Positions 1-9,012 of a DNA stretch of 33,609 nucleotides are shown here, in pieces (positions within the stretch are counted from its first letter, which is position 1; the number at the start of each line of letters is the position of its first letter). The position numbers and the translations under genes are program-made. This stretch comes from Candidatus Arthromitus sp. SFB-turkey (GTDB lineage: Bacteria; Bacillota; Clostridia; Clostridiales; Clostridiaceae): contig NZ_LXFF01000036.1 of assembly GCF_001655775.1 (NCBI RefSeq), positions 1-33,609 of the forward strand. The letters are read 5' to 3'. The notes beneath the pieces were generated by a model, which made no database searches, was not told the DNA's origin, and worked only from the letters and a program-made list of their open reading frames with translations.

Positions 1-127
1 AACTTACGAACGTAGAAATGATGGAAGTTTGATATCTATAACATCTACTACTTCCAATGGAGAAATATTTAAACAAGATTTTGATGTAAATAACAAACCA
101 TTAAACGCTCCATACAGAATTAATTAG
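1..127 (+). CDS. C-terminal end of a tandem-family secreted protein (5' end outside window)
   Basis: Only the last 41 codons are visible, read from base 2 to the TAG at 125-127. The sequence begins TYERRNDGSLIS, continues with KQDFDVNN and ends APYRIN. It aligns position by position with the C-termini of the next two genes, so it is a third member of the same tandem family. The next gene starts 20 bases downstream, which suggests one transcription unit. The function is unknown, and nothing can be said about the missing N-terminal part. Confidence 0.8.
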   Translation, partial: TYERRNDGSLISITSTTSNGEIFKQDFDVNNKPLNAPYRIN

Positions 128-147
128 TTTTTTAAAAGGTGGTACTA

Positions 148-1194
148 ATGAAAAAAATCTCAAAAACATTTATTAATAATTCAATTTTCATTTCAACTAA
201 CATAGCTATGCTAATTTTATGTAATAAAACAACTCATTCTTCACCGATAACTCATTATTCAAAACCTTCTACAATACGATTGCTAAGTGAAGTATTTAGA
301 AATGAATCTGGAGCATTTTTAAGTAAACTTTCAAACGGACAATTAAAAGCAAGTTTTTTATATTCTGGCAAAACAAACCATACACCCAATAATTTTCCAG
401 TTAAAGCTGGATCCACTATATATGTTAAAAAATCACATAGTACTCCTTTTAAGCATTTAAATCTACAAAGAAATCAAAGAAAATTAGTAGAAAATGGCGT
501 AGCTTTTAGTATTTATACCAAAAGTAAATCGGGACTCATAAAAGAAATTAACATTTCAACAGAAAATGGAAATATCGTAGTTAATTCTACGAAAGGATAT
601 GGAACTCCTAATTATATTTTAAAAAGAACAACTCTTGAGTTTGGAGATGGTGCATCAACTTCTTCTCAATCTTCTTCATCTAAACCTAAAATTACCGTAA
701 AAAGATATTCTATTTCTGATGAAAATTCAAATGTTTTTGATATTGAAGAAACTCGTATCTACAATCCTCTAAACTTAAATTTAATCTCACAAAAAACTAA
801 AAATAAAGCAACAAAACAAAGCGAATCAATCACAATAAATGAAAATAATACAAAAACAAAAATTATGAAAAATCCAGACGGTAGTTCTCTTTACACAATT
901 ATAAATCCAAATGGTAAAACTTTATTTTCAAAAACAACCAATGCAGATGGAAATGCAACAGAAACAAAAAAATATAATCAAGATGGTTCTCTGATTTTTA
1001 CTACATCAAACTATAAATTTTCAGATGATTCAAGTTTTGAAACAACATCATCAAATTCCTCAACAACAACCTATGAACGAAGAAGTGACGGAAGTTTAAT
1101 ATCAATACTAACAACTAACTCTGCCGGAGAAACATTTAAACAAGACTTTGATACAAATAACGATCCATTGAATAATCCATATAAAATCAATTAA
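148..1194 (+). CDS. Tandem-family protein, probably exported, unknown function
   Basis: This is a 348-residue protein of no family I recognise. The ATG at 148 is chosen because the ribosome site AAAAGGTGG lies at 134-142; an in-frame GTG at 139 falls inside that site. Residues 1-30 have a basic start (MKKISK) and a moderately hydrophobic stretch, so a weak Sec signal peptide is likely. Then comes the motif KPSTIRLLSE, shared with the next gene. A mixed beta-type domain follows, then a Ser-rich linker (SSQSSSS, about residue 172). The C-terminal third consists of short NPDGS/NADGN/NQDGS repeats resembling YD/RHS-type beta repeats, and the protein ends NNPYKIN. Its tail matches those of both neighbours. 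A surface or secreted role is inference from the N-terminus and repeats only. Confidence 0.85.
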   Translation: MKKISKTFINNSIFISTNIAMLILCNKTTHSSPITHYSKPSTIRLLSEVFRNESGAFLSKLSNGQLKASFLYSGKTNHTPNNFPVKAGSTIYVKKSHSTPFKHLNLQRNQRKLVENGVAFSIYTKSKSGLIKEINISTENGNIVVNSTKGYGTPNYILKRTTLEFGDGASTSSQSSSSKPKITVKRYSISDENSNVFDIEETRIYNPLNLNLISQKTKNKATKQSESITINENNTKTKIMKNPDGSSLYTIINPNGKTLFSKTTNADGNATETKKYNQDGSLIFTTSNYKFSDDSSFETTSSNSSTTTYERRSDGSLISILTTNSAGETFKQDFDTNNDPLNNPYKIN

Positions 1195-1207
1195 AAGGTG
1201 ATATAAA

Positions 1208-2962
1208 ATGAGAAACTTTTCAAAAATATGTATCAATAGCTCTATTTTTATTTCTAGTAATATTATGACTCTATTAACTTTAAAACAACATGTCAACGCA
1301 ATGCCTAATCCTCTATTTTCTAAACCTTCTACACTTCAACTATTAAGTGAAGCTATTAAAAATCCTACAGAATCATTTATTCAAAGACTATCAAATGGAA
1401 ATTTAAGAGCAAGTTTTCTACATTCTGGAAGGACTGGACATTCATTTCGCAATTTCAATATACGATCTGGTGCATATATAGGTGTTAAAAAAACTTCTAA
1501 CTCTGATTATTCTCCATTGATATCAACAAAATTCAAGAAAAGACTTACAGCAGATGGAATTAATTTCAAAATACATACATTAGTAAAAATAGTTTAAAAA
1601 AAGAAATTGATATATTTGAAGAAAATGGAAAAATTATTGTAAACTCAAAAAAAGGCGAAGGAACTCCAAACTATACTTTTAAATCAACAATTCTCGATTT
1701 CGGAGATAGTGCATCAACTTCCTCACAAGCTTCTTCATCATCAAATCAGCCAAAAATTACTTTAACTAGATACTCTAATTACGATCAAAATACTAAAGAT
1801 TTTATTATAGAAGAAACAACCATATATAATCCTTTCAATTTAAAAGTACTATCTCAAACGAGTACAAATAAAATTACTGAAAAAATATCTGCTTTGTTAG
1901 ATAAACCCGTAACTGATACACCACCTAGAAAATATGACCCTAAAAATTTTCACAAACCTTCTACTGTAAGACTACTAAGTGAAGCCATTATGAATCCAGA
2001 TAAAGCACCAATTACCAAAACTTCTAATGAAAATTTAAAAATAAAATTTTTATATTGGGGTAAAGATTCTTATTTATCTAATAATTTTAATGTTAGAGTT
2101 AACTCGACGATAAATGTTAAAAAAACTTCAGATGCTAGTTTTCAAAAAGTAAATAAACCAACAGGTAAAAGACAAATAACTGAAGAAGGTGTTGCTTTTA
2201 ATATACTTACTCATAACAAGTATGGACTCAGTAAAGAAATTAATATTACAACTCAAAATGGAAATATAATAGTTGATTCTATAAAAAGTGTAGGTACACC
2301 TTTGCATGTTACTAAAAGAACAATGCTTGACTATGGTGATGGATCATCTTCGCCAAAAATCATTGTAACAAGAAATTCTTTTTCAAGTGAGCAATCGAAA
2401 GAATTTGATGTTAAAAAAAGTGCTATATATGATGCTACCAACTTCAAATTACTTTCTCAAATAATTAAAAACGAATCTACTGGAGCAATAGAACATATAA
2501 CAAAAAATCCAGATGACACAAAAACTAGAATTGTTACACATGCTAATGGAAAAACAGAAAGATTTATTATGACACACTATGATGAACATCATTCATTCAG
2601 AATCAATAGATGATGATGGAAATAAATTAATAACAAAACAGCTTGGTAACGAAATATTATCCTTTAAAAAACTTAGCTCAGATGGAAAATTAATTGAAGA
2701 AAGTATCTCTTCTCCTACCCAATATGAATCACGTACATATGATGAAAATGGATTTATAACCTCATCAACAAGATCAAATACACTTCCAAGTGGAGAATCA
2801 CTTGGTACCATAACTTACGCAAATGGATCTTCTATAACTCAAGAACGTAGAAGTAATGGAAGTTTAATATCATCAATAACTCGTACTACTACTGGTGAGT
2901 TAATTAAACAAGATTTTGATGAAAATAATACGCCTATAAATCAACCATATAGAATCAATTAA
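1208..2962 (+). pseudogene. Frameshifted fusion of two tandem-family paralogues
   Basis: The reading frame opens at ATG 1208 after AAAAGGTG (1195-1202), with a signal-peptide-like N-terminus ending HVNA. It follows the paralogue at 148-1194 until about 1580, where one base appears to be missing and the frame stops at TAA 1595-1597. Homology continues without a stop in the new frame (KNSLKKEID onward) to TGA 2611-2613. A 4-base tandem duplication, ATTC ATTC at 2591-2598, caused this second break: removing one copy restores DEHHSESIDDDG and the last frame to 2962. The middle contains a second N-terminal module (KPSTVRLLSE, near 1957) without a signal peptide. The locus therefore looks like one paralogue's front fused to another's body. 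The total of about 585 codons compares with 348 for the intact copy. Separate short products from the fragments are possible but unlikely. Confidence 0.8.
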
Positions 2963-2964
2963 AA

Positions 2965-2993
2965 AAGCAAGTATAGAAGACCTATACTTGCTT
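2965..2993. terminator. Two-way terminator between the tandem array and the RDD gene
   Basis: A perfect 12-base-pair stem (AAGCAAGTATAG with CTATACTTGCTT) encloses a 5-base loop. It has an A-rich left flank and a T-rich right flank, so it can end transcription from both sides. The right arm covers the last codons and stop of the minus-strand RDD gene. Confidence 0.85.
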
Positions 2994-3467
2994 TATATTT
3001 TTTCTGACATCAATAACTCTTACAGAAAATAAATGATCTAACATAAAAGTTTTGGGGAAACTTCGTTTAGCTATTCCAACAAAAATAGAATAAAGAAACA
3101 TCATTGGAATTATTAAAATTCCCATTCCTATTTTTGCAAAATACTCTCTCAAAAAATACATCCAATAAGAAAGTTCATCGCCATCATTAATATGTTTTAT
3201 TCGAATTCCCATAATTTTCTTTCCTATTGTCTGTCCATTTAATTTTTTAGGAATGTACGCAAACAAAAATATTGAAACTATTATCAAACAAATAATCATA
3301 AAATATGATTTTTGAGTATTATTTTCAAAAGCATAAACTTTTGAAGATAAAATAAACAAAAATGCTAGCGGTGCATATATACAAATGTCAATCAAATACG
3401 CAAATAGTCTTTTAATTATTGGTGCATTATCATACCTTTCCTTGTTTATTAAATTTGTTTTAGTCAT
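2982..3467 (-). CDS. RDD-family integral membrane protein
   Basis: This 161-residue membrane protein has an RDD domain. The N-terminal segment APIIKRLFAYLIDICIY carries the R...D pattern that names the family. It is followed by two or three hydrophobic helices, the motif NGQTIGKKIMGIRI typical of the domain's centre, and the late D in FMLDHLFSVRVI. The ATG at 3467 is chosen because GAGGTG lies six bases upstream; an in-frame TTG 15 bases further up overlaps that site. RDD proteins are poorly characterised, and some are linked to ion exchange or transport. The gene follows the ABC exporter pair on the same strand and is probably co-transcribed with it, so an accessory membrane role is possible but unproven. 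Confidence 0.85.
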   Translation of the reverse strand: MTKTNLINKERYDNAPIIKRLFAYLIDICIYAPLAFLFILSSKVYAFENNTQKSYFMIICLIIVSIFLFAYIPKKLNGQTIGKKIMGIRIKHINDGDELSYWMYFLREYFAKIGMGILIIPMMFLYSIFVGIAKRSFPKTFMLDHLFSVRVIDVRKNIKQV

Positions 3468-3501
3468 TAAATTACACCTCAATTTTAATTTTTAAAAAAC
3501 A

Positions 3502-5310
3502 TTACGCTTCTTCTGAAAACTGACTATTATACAAATCAGCATAAACTCCATTTTGTTCCATAAGCTGATCATGATTTCCTTGTTCTATAATATCCCCTTG
3601 TTTCATAACAAGAATTATATCCGCATCCTTTATAGTAGAAAGCCTATGGGCTATAACAAAACTTGTTCTGCCTTTCATAAGTGTTTTCATTGCATTTTGA
3701 ATTAAAACTTCCGTTCTTGTATCTACATTACTTGTAGCCTCATCTAATATAAGAATTTTAGGATCTGCAATTATCGCTCTAGCTATTGTCAAAAGTTGTT
3801 TTTGTCCTTGAGAAATATTAGATGCATCTTCATTTAAAACTGTATCATATCCATTTTCAAGTAATCTAATAAATTCATCTGTATGAGCTGATTTAGATGC
3901 TGATAAAATTTCATCATCTGTAGCACCAATTTTACTATAAGATAAATTTTCTTTTATACTTCCATTAAATAACCATGTATCTTGCAGAACCATGGCAAAA
4001 AGACTTCTTAAATACTCTCTACTCATTTGTGAAATATCAACACCATCAATTTTTATACTACCAGAATTAATTTCATAAAATCTCATTAAAAGATTTATAA
4101 GTGTTGTTTTTCCTGCACCTGTATGACCAACAATCGCAACTTTTTGACCTGGTTTAACATCAATATTAATATTATTCATAAGAATTTTATCAGGAAAATA
4201 ACCAAATTTTACATTTTCAAAAGTAACATGTCCTTTTACATTTTCAATTTCTTTTCCATCTTTTAAATCACTAGAAAATTCTTCTTCGTCTAAAAATTCA
4301 AATATTCTCTCAGCAGCCGCTATAGTAGATTGAAAAATACTTGAAATACTTGCAAGTTGGTTTATTGGCATACCAAATTGACGTGAATACTGTATAAATG
4401 CTTGTATATCACCAATTCCAATTTTACCAATTATTGCAAAATATCCACCTACTATCGCTATAACAATGTAATTTATATTATTTATAAACATCATTATAGG
4501 CATTATAATCCCTGAAATAAACTGAGATTTCCAACCACTTTGATAAAGATTATTGTTAATCTCATCAAATTTTTCAATATTATTAGGTTCACGTCCAAAA
4601 GCTCTTATAACATTATGTCCTGAATACATTTCTTCAATATATCCATTTAAATTTCCTATATATTTTTGTTGTTCTCTAAAATATCTCTGAGATTTTAACA
4701 CCATAGGTTTTATAAAATTAGTACCTATAAATAAAATTCCTATTGCAATAGCAGTCATAATGGGACTTATAGTTATCATAACAACTATAACTCCAACTAT
4801 CGTTATTAAAGAGGAAATAAATTGAGTTAAACTTTCTTGTATAGTTGTACTTACTAACTCAACATCATTTGTAAGTCTACTCAAAACTTCACCATGTGTT
4901 TTTGCGTCGTAATACTTTAAAGGAATCTTCGATATCTTAAGATTTATATCTTTTCTTATATCATACATAGTATTTTGACCAACATTAGCCATAATATAGT
5001 TCTGCAAATAAGTAAATAGACATCCAGTTACATAAACAAGAATAAGTATTAAAATTATTTTTCCGATAAATCCAAAATTAATGCCTCCCACACCGTTTGC
5101 AATTCTAACTGATCCATCAAAAATTTCATTAACAGCTATACTCATAATTTTAGGACCTAAAATATTAAATAACTGTCCTAGTATAGCAAATAAAACAATT
5201 AAAAATAACAATTTAGATCTAACTTTAAAATAACCAAATAATCTCTTTGTTGTTTTCTTAGAATCTTTAGGTTTAGCCCCAGAGAAAGACTTTACATCTA
5301 AATTTTTCAT
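3502..5310 (-). CDS. ABC exporter half-transporter (consensus ATP-site partner)
   Basis: This 602-residue half-transporter has an N-terminal six-helix exporter membrane domain (about residues 30-335) and a C-terminal ATPase domain. The Walker A motif is GHTGAGKT (395-402), Walker B is ILILDE with catalytic Glu524, and the switch is His555. The signature reads ISQGQ (499-503) instead of LSGGQ. Its ATG overlaps the stop of the upstream half-transporter by four bases, so the two are translationally coupled and almost certainly form a heterodimer of the LmrCD or TM287/288 type. Such pairs export drugs, lipids or peptides; the substrate cannot be read from the sequence. The degenerate signature here belongs to the same composite site as the degenerate Walker B of the partner, as expected for an asymmetric exporter. 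Confidence 0.95.
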   Translation of the reverse strand: MKNLDVKSFSGAKPKDSKKTTKRLFGYFKVRSKLLFLIVLFAILGQLFNILGPKIMSIAVNEIFDGSVRIANGVGGINFGFIGKIILILILVYVTGCLFTYLQNYIMANVGQNTMYDIRKDINLKISKIPLKYYDAKTHGEVLSRLTNDVELVSTTIQESLTQFISSLITIVGVIVVMITISPIMTAIAIGILFIGTNFIKPMVLKSQRYFREQQKYIGNLNGYIEEMYSGHNVIRAFGREPNNIEKFDEINNNLYQSGWKSQFISGIIMPIMMFINNINYIVIAIVGGYFAIIGKIGIGDIQAFIQYSRQFGMPINQLASISSIFQSTIAAAERIFEFLDEEEFSSDLKDGKEIENVKGHVTFENVKFGYFPDKILMNNINIDVKPGQKVAIVGHTGAGKTTLINLLMRFYEINSGSIKIDGVDISQMSREYLRSLFAMVLQDTWLFNGSIKENLSYSKIGATDDEILSASKSAHTDEFIRLLENGYDTVLNEDASNISQGQKQLLTIARAIIADPKILILDEATSNVDTRTEVLIQNAMKTLMKGRTSFVIAHRLSTIKDADIILVMKQGDIIEQGNHDQLMEQNGVYADLYNSQFSEEA

Positions 5311-7037
5311 GATAATTCCTCCTCTGACAATTGAGATTTTGCAATTTCTTGATAAACTTCACAATTTTCTAAAAGCTCTTTATGATTTCCGATACCAACA
5401 ATTTTTCCATTATCTATAACAATTATTTTATCAGAATGCATAACTGACGTAACTCTCTGCCCAACAATTATAACTATAGAATCTTTCACATTTTCTTTAA
5501 GAGCAGCTCTTAATTTTGAATCTGTTTTAAAGTCAAGAGCTGAAAAACTATCATCAAATAAATATATCTTTGGTCTTCTAACTAGTGCTCTTGCTATAGA
5601 TAATCTTTGTTTTTGTCCTCCTGATAAATTAGAGCCCCCTTGAGAAACATCAGAATCTAATTTTTTCTCAAGTCCAAATACAAAATCATAAGCTTGTGCA
5701 ATTTTCAAAGAATCTATCATTTCCTCTTCTGTTACATTTTCTTTACCATAACACAAATTTGAACGAACTGTTCCAGAAAATAAAACAGCTTTCTGTGGTA
5801 CATATCCAATTTGCTTTCTCAATTCTTTTTGTGAAAGCTCTCTTATATCAATACCGTTTAACATAATTCGTCCTTTGCTTGTGTCGTAAAATCTAGTTAT
5901 AAGATTTAAAATAGTAGATTTACCCGAACCAGTACCACCAATTATTGCAATAGTTTCTCCTGCTTTACATTCAAAATCTATATTTTCAAGGTCATATTCA
6001 CCTGAATTGTTATAAGAAAAACTAACATTATCAAATTTAAGAGAACATTCACTATCTCTATTAAGATTTTGAGTTGTTTCCAAATCTGTTATTGAAAAAT
6101 CTGTTTCCAAAACTTCATTAATACGCTTTGCTGATGAAATAGCTTTTGGAATCATACCAAAGAGCATGAAAAACATCATAAGTGCTATCATTATTTGGTT
6201 TGAATATTGGATAAATGCTATCAAATCTCCAACCATTAATGTTCCACCACCAACTCTTTGACTACCAAACCATATAACAGCAACAGAATTTAAATAAAAT
6301 ATAAGCATCATAAGAGGAATGAGTCTCGCAAAAATTTTATAAGCAGTCATTGTAGATTTTGTTAAATCTTTATTTGCTTCATCAAATCTCTTTTCTTCAT
6401 ATCTTTGCTTATTAAACGCTCTAATAACTCTTATACCTGTTAAATTTTCTCTAGAAATCAAATTTACTTTATCCAATTTTTTCTGTATTGAAGAAAATAA
6501 TTTCACAGTTTTCAATCCAATAATAAAAACTGTTGCCATTAAAATTGGTATAGAAATCATCAAAATAGTTGATAATTTAAAATCCTTATAAACTGCTATT
6601 ATAAGTCCTCCAATTGCCATAATTGGTCCAAATATCATCATTCTAAGCATCATTAAAGTTAAATTTTGAACTTGAGTTATATCAGTTGTTGTTCTATTTA
6701 TTAGTGATGCAACTCCAAATTTATTAAACTCACGTGATGAAAAACTTTGTACTTTTACAAATACTTTTCTACGTATGTCTTGACCAAACTTAACTGCAAC
6801 TCTTGATGCTAAAAATACTGAACTTAAGGAACTTACTACTGCAATTAAAATTACAACAACCATTTTAATTGCTTCAAAATTTATATAATTCATATTTTTT
6901 TTCACAATACCTTCATCTATAATCTGAGACATAATAGTCGGTAAAAGAAGTTCCATTATAGATTGAATAAAAATTAAAATAACAATAGCTAAGATTAAAT
7001 TTTTATATTTTTTTAAATGTTTAAATAAACTGAACAT
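5307..7037 (-). CDS. ABC exporter half-transporter (degenerate ATP-site partner)
   Basis: This 576-residue partner of the following gene starts at ATG 7037 after AGGAGG. It has six membrane helices (about residues 13-300), then an ATPase domain with Walker A GGTGSGKST (367-375) and a canonical signature LSGGQ (471-475). Walker B is IYLFDD, so Asp496 replaces the catalytic Glu. Gln527 (VGQRVTS) replaces the switch His. These two substitutions mark the non-hydrolytic site of heterodimeric exporters. The predicted catalytic site pairs the partner's Walker motifs with this subunit's LSGGQ. The gene is first in an apparent three-gene operon with the second half-transporter and the RDD protein. Multidrug or lipid export is the usual annotation, but the substrate is unknown. 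Confidence 0.95.
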   Translation of the reverse strand: MFSLFKHLKKYKNLILAIVILIFIQSIMELLLPTIMSQIIDEGIVKKNMNYINFEAIKMVVVILIAVVSSLSSVFLASRVAVKFGQDIRRKVFVKVQSFSSREFNKFGVASLINRTTTDITQVQNLTLMMLRMMIFGPIMAIGGLIIAVYKDFKLSTILMISIPILMATVFIIGLKTVKLFSSIQKKLDKVNLISRENLTGIRVIRAFNKQRYEEKRFDEANKDLTKSTMTAYKIFARLIPLMMLIFYLNSVAVIWFGSQRVGGGTLMVGDLIAFIQYSNQIMIALMMFFMLFGMIPKAISSAKRINEVLETDFSITDLETTQNLNRDSECSLKFDNVSFSYNNSGEYDLENIDFECKAGETIAIIGGTGSGKSTILNLITRFYDTSKGRIMLNGIDIRELSQKELRKQIGYVPQKAVLFSGTVRSNLCYGKENVTEEEMIDSLKIAQAYDFVFGLEKKLDSDVSQGGSNLSGGQKQRLSIARALVRRPKIYLFDDSFSALDFKTDSKLRAALKENVKDSIVIIVGQRVTSVMHSDKIIVIDNGKIVGIGNHKELLENCEVYQEIAKSQLSEEELS

Positions 7038-7134
7038 TTAAAACCTCCTAACCAGTTAAAATTTTTTAGATAATTAAACCATTATATAACTAAAAAAATA
7101 AATTTTAGTTTCAAATAAGTTAATTTTATTTCTA

Positions 7135-7153
7135 AAATTGGTTATTCCAATTT
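7135..7153. repeat. Small inverted repeat in the ABC/PTS divergent spacer
   Basis: AAATTGG and CCAATTT face each other across a 5-base loop. This is the clearest structure in the AT-rich spacer 7038-7277 between the divergent exporter and PTS genes. It has no T-run directly after it, so an operator is as likely as a terminator. Apart from it and the PTS promoter, I see nothing distinct in the 302-base spacer. Confidence 0.35.
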
Positions 7154-7271
7154 ACTCAATACTTTAAAGAATTTTTTTTATTAATTTACATATACTTTAT
7201 TTGAAATACTTTTAATTAATTTACAAAAATATTATTTTTCCTAAAAATTATAAAAATAAACCTTCATATGT

Positions 7272-7306
7272 TTACAATTGTAATTTTTATTACATTTTTG
7301 TATAAT
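7272..7306 (+). promoter_or_regulatory. Putative PTS promoter overlapped by a 12-bp palindrome
   Basis: TTGTAA (7278-7283), a 17-base spacer and a perfect TATAAT (7301-7306) form a plausible vegetative promoter about 34 bases before the PTS start. The -35 box is the right half of the perfect palindrome TTACAATTGTAA (7272-7283), so a dimeric repressor bound there would block the promoter. The regulator is not encoded nearby. Confidence 0.55.
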
Positions 7307-7339
7307 TATTTTTTGGATATTTAGAAGGAGGTCACTTAA

Positions 7340-8962
7340 ATGAAAAAAGAAAACAAAGTTTTTGCAGTCCTTCAACGTGTAGGTAGATCCTTTATGTTAC
7401 CTATAGCGTTACTTCCAGTTGCGGGTTTGTTACTTGGAATTGGTGGTTCATTTACAAATCAAACCCTAATTTCAGCCTATGGTTTATCTGGAATACTAGG
7501 AGAAAATACTATATTGTATAGTATCCTTTCTGTACTTAGAGATGCTGGAGACATAGTTTTCGGTAATCTTCCTATAATTTTTGCCATAAGTGTTGCAATC
7601 GGTATGGCTAAATCAGAAAAAGCTACTGCTGCTTTATCAGGTGCAGTTGCGTTTTTTGTTATGCACGCTACTATTGCAGCAGGACTTAGAGTTTTTGACA
7701 TAGTAAATGTTGTTGATGGTGAAGTTATAACAAGTTTAGCACCAGGTTCTTTAACAACTGCCGTTGGTATACAAAATACTCTACAAATGGGTGTTTTCGG
7801 TGGTATAATAGTTGGTTTACTTGTTGCATTCCTTCACAATAAATTTTATAAAGTTGAATTTACTCCAACACTGTCATTCTTTGAAGGAACTAGATTTATT
7901 CCTATAATTTCTGCTTTAGGTGCAATAGTTTTAGGATTTATTATGGTATTTATTTGGCCTACAGTTTTCAAAGGAATAACAGCTTTAGGTAATTTGGTTC
8001 AAACTACAGGTTATCTTGGAACTTTTATATATGGATATATAGAACGTGCTCTTATTCCTTTTGGCTTGCACCATGTTTTCTATTTACCATTCTGGCAAAC
8101 TGCTGTTGGTGGAACTTTAGAAATAGGTGGAAGACTTGTAGAAGGTGCTCAAAATATTTTCTTTGCTCAACTTGCAGATCCAAATTTTACTGGAGTTTTT
8201 GAAGTTGCAATGGGAACTAGATTCATGGCTGGTAAGTTTCCTTTCATGATGTTTGGATTACCTGCAGCAGCATTAGCAATGTATCATACTGCAAAATCTG
8301 ATAGAAAAATAGCTGTTAAAGGACTATTATTTTCAGCAGCATTAACTTCATTTTTAACTGGTATAACAGAGCCTATAGAATTTACTTTCTTATTCGTTGC
8401 TCCATTCTTGTACTATGGTATACACGCAGTGTTATGCGGACTTTCATTCATGTTAATGCACATATTTAACGTAGGAGTTGGACAAACATTCTCAGGTGGT
8501 TTCATAGATTTTGTGTTATATGGACTTCTTCCTGGATTAAAAAGAACAAATGCTCAATGGATTATAATTGTTGGTATCGCTTACGCAATAATTTACTACG
8601 TATTATTTAAAACATTAATTCTAAAATTAAATCTTAAAACTCCTGGTCGTGAAGATGATGGAGAAGAATCTAAACTTTACACTAAAAAAGATTTTCAAAA
8701 TAAACAAGAATCAAAAAATAATATCTCTGCTAGCATTGCAGAAGGTCTAGGTGGAATTGAAAATATCGAAGATTTAGATAATTGTGCTACTCGTTTAAGA
8801 ACTACCGTTAAAGACCCTTCTCTAGTTAATGAAACTCTTTTAAAACAAACAGGTGCTTCAGGAGTTATTAAAAACGGAAACGGTATACAAGTTATATACG
8901 GACCAAAAGTTTCAGTTATAAAATCAAATCTTGAAGAGTTTATTATGGAAAATAATAAATAA
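7340..8962 (+). CDS. PTS sugar transporter, fused IIC-IIB, glucose superfamily
   Basis: This 540-residue permease couples uptake of a sugar to its phosphorylation. It starts at ATG 7340 after AAGGAGG. The IIC membrane domain spans about residues 10-430, with the family motif GITEPIEF and a GGFIDFVLYG segment near its end. A charged linker leads to a IIB domain with NCATRLRTTV, in which Cys482 is the phospho-acceptor. No IIA domain is fused and no IIA, HPr or EI gene lies nearby, so the phosphate must come from proteins encoded elsewhere. The family includes glucose, GlcNAc, maltose and alpha-glucoside carriers. The GFIDF region hints at the maltose/alpha-glucoside branch, but I would not fix the substrate. 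The gene is monocistronic, with its own promoter and terminator. Confidence 0.93.
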   Translation: MKKENKVFAVLQRVGRSFMLPIALLPVAGLLLGIGGSFTNQTLISAYGLSGILGENTILYSILSVLRDAGDIVFGNLPIIFAISVAIGMAKSEKATAALSGAVAFFVMHATIAAGLRVFDIVNVVDGEVITSLAPGSLTTAVGIQNTLQMGVFGGIIVGLLVAFLHNKFYKVEFTPTLSFFEGTRFIPIISALGAIVLGFIMVFIWPTVFKGITALGNLVQTTGYLGTFIYGYIERALIPFGLHHVFYLPFWQTAVGGTLEIGGRLVEGAQNIFFAQLADPNFTGVFEVAMGTRFMAGKFPFMMFGLPAAALAMYHTAKSDRKIAVKGLLFSAALTSFLTGITEPIEFTFLFVAPFLYYGIHAVLCGLSFMLMHIFNVGVGQTFSGGFIDFVLYGLLPGLKRTNAQWIIIVGIAYAIIYYVLFKTLILKLNLKTPGREDDGEESKLYTKKDFQNKQESKNNISASIAEGLGGIENIEDLDNCATRLRTTVKDPSLVNETLLKQTGASGVIKNGNGIQVIYGPKVSVIKSNLEEFIMENNK

Positions 8963-8995
8963 AAAAAGTCCAATGATTTATTCATTGGACTTTTT
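8963..8995 (+). terminator. Terminator of the PTS gene
   Basis: AGTCCAATGA pairs perfectly with TCATTGGACT across a 5-base loop. A-runs and T-runs flank the stem and extend it, and the T-tract follows on the plus strand. It begins immediately after the PTS stop codon. Confidence 0.9.
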
Positions 8996-9012
8996 CCATA
9001 TAAACCGCCAAA

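Noticed and set aside
1108-1296. Minus-strand 62-codon frame over the tandem genes
   Set aside because: It lies opposite conserved coding sequence of two paralogues and has no ribosome site; it is a shadow frame.
7180-7255. Repeated TTAATTTACA words in the ABC/PTS spacer
   Set aside because: Two loose copies in very AT-rich sequence are expected by chance; no consistent spacing or symmetry was found.
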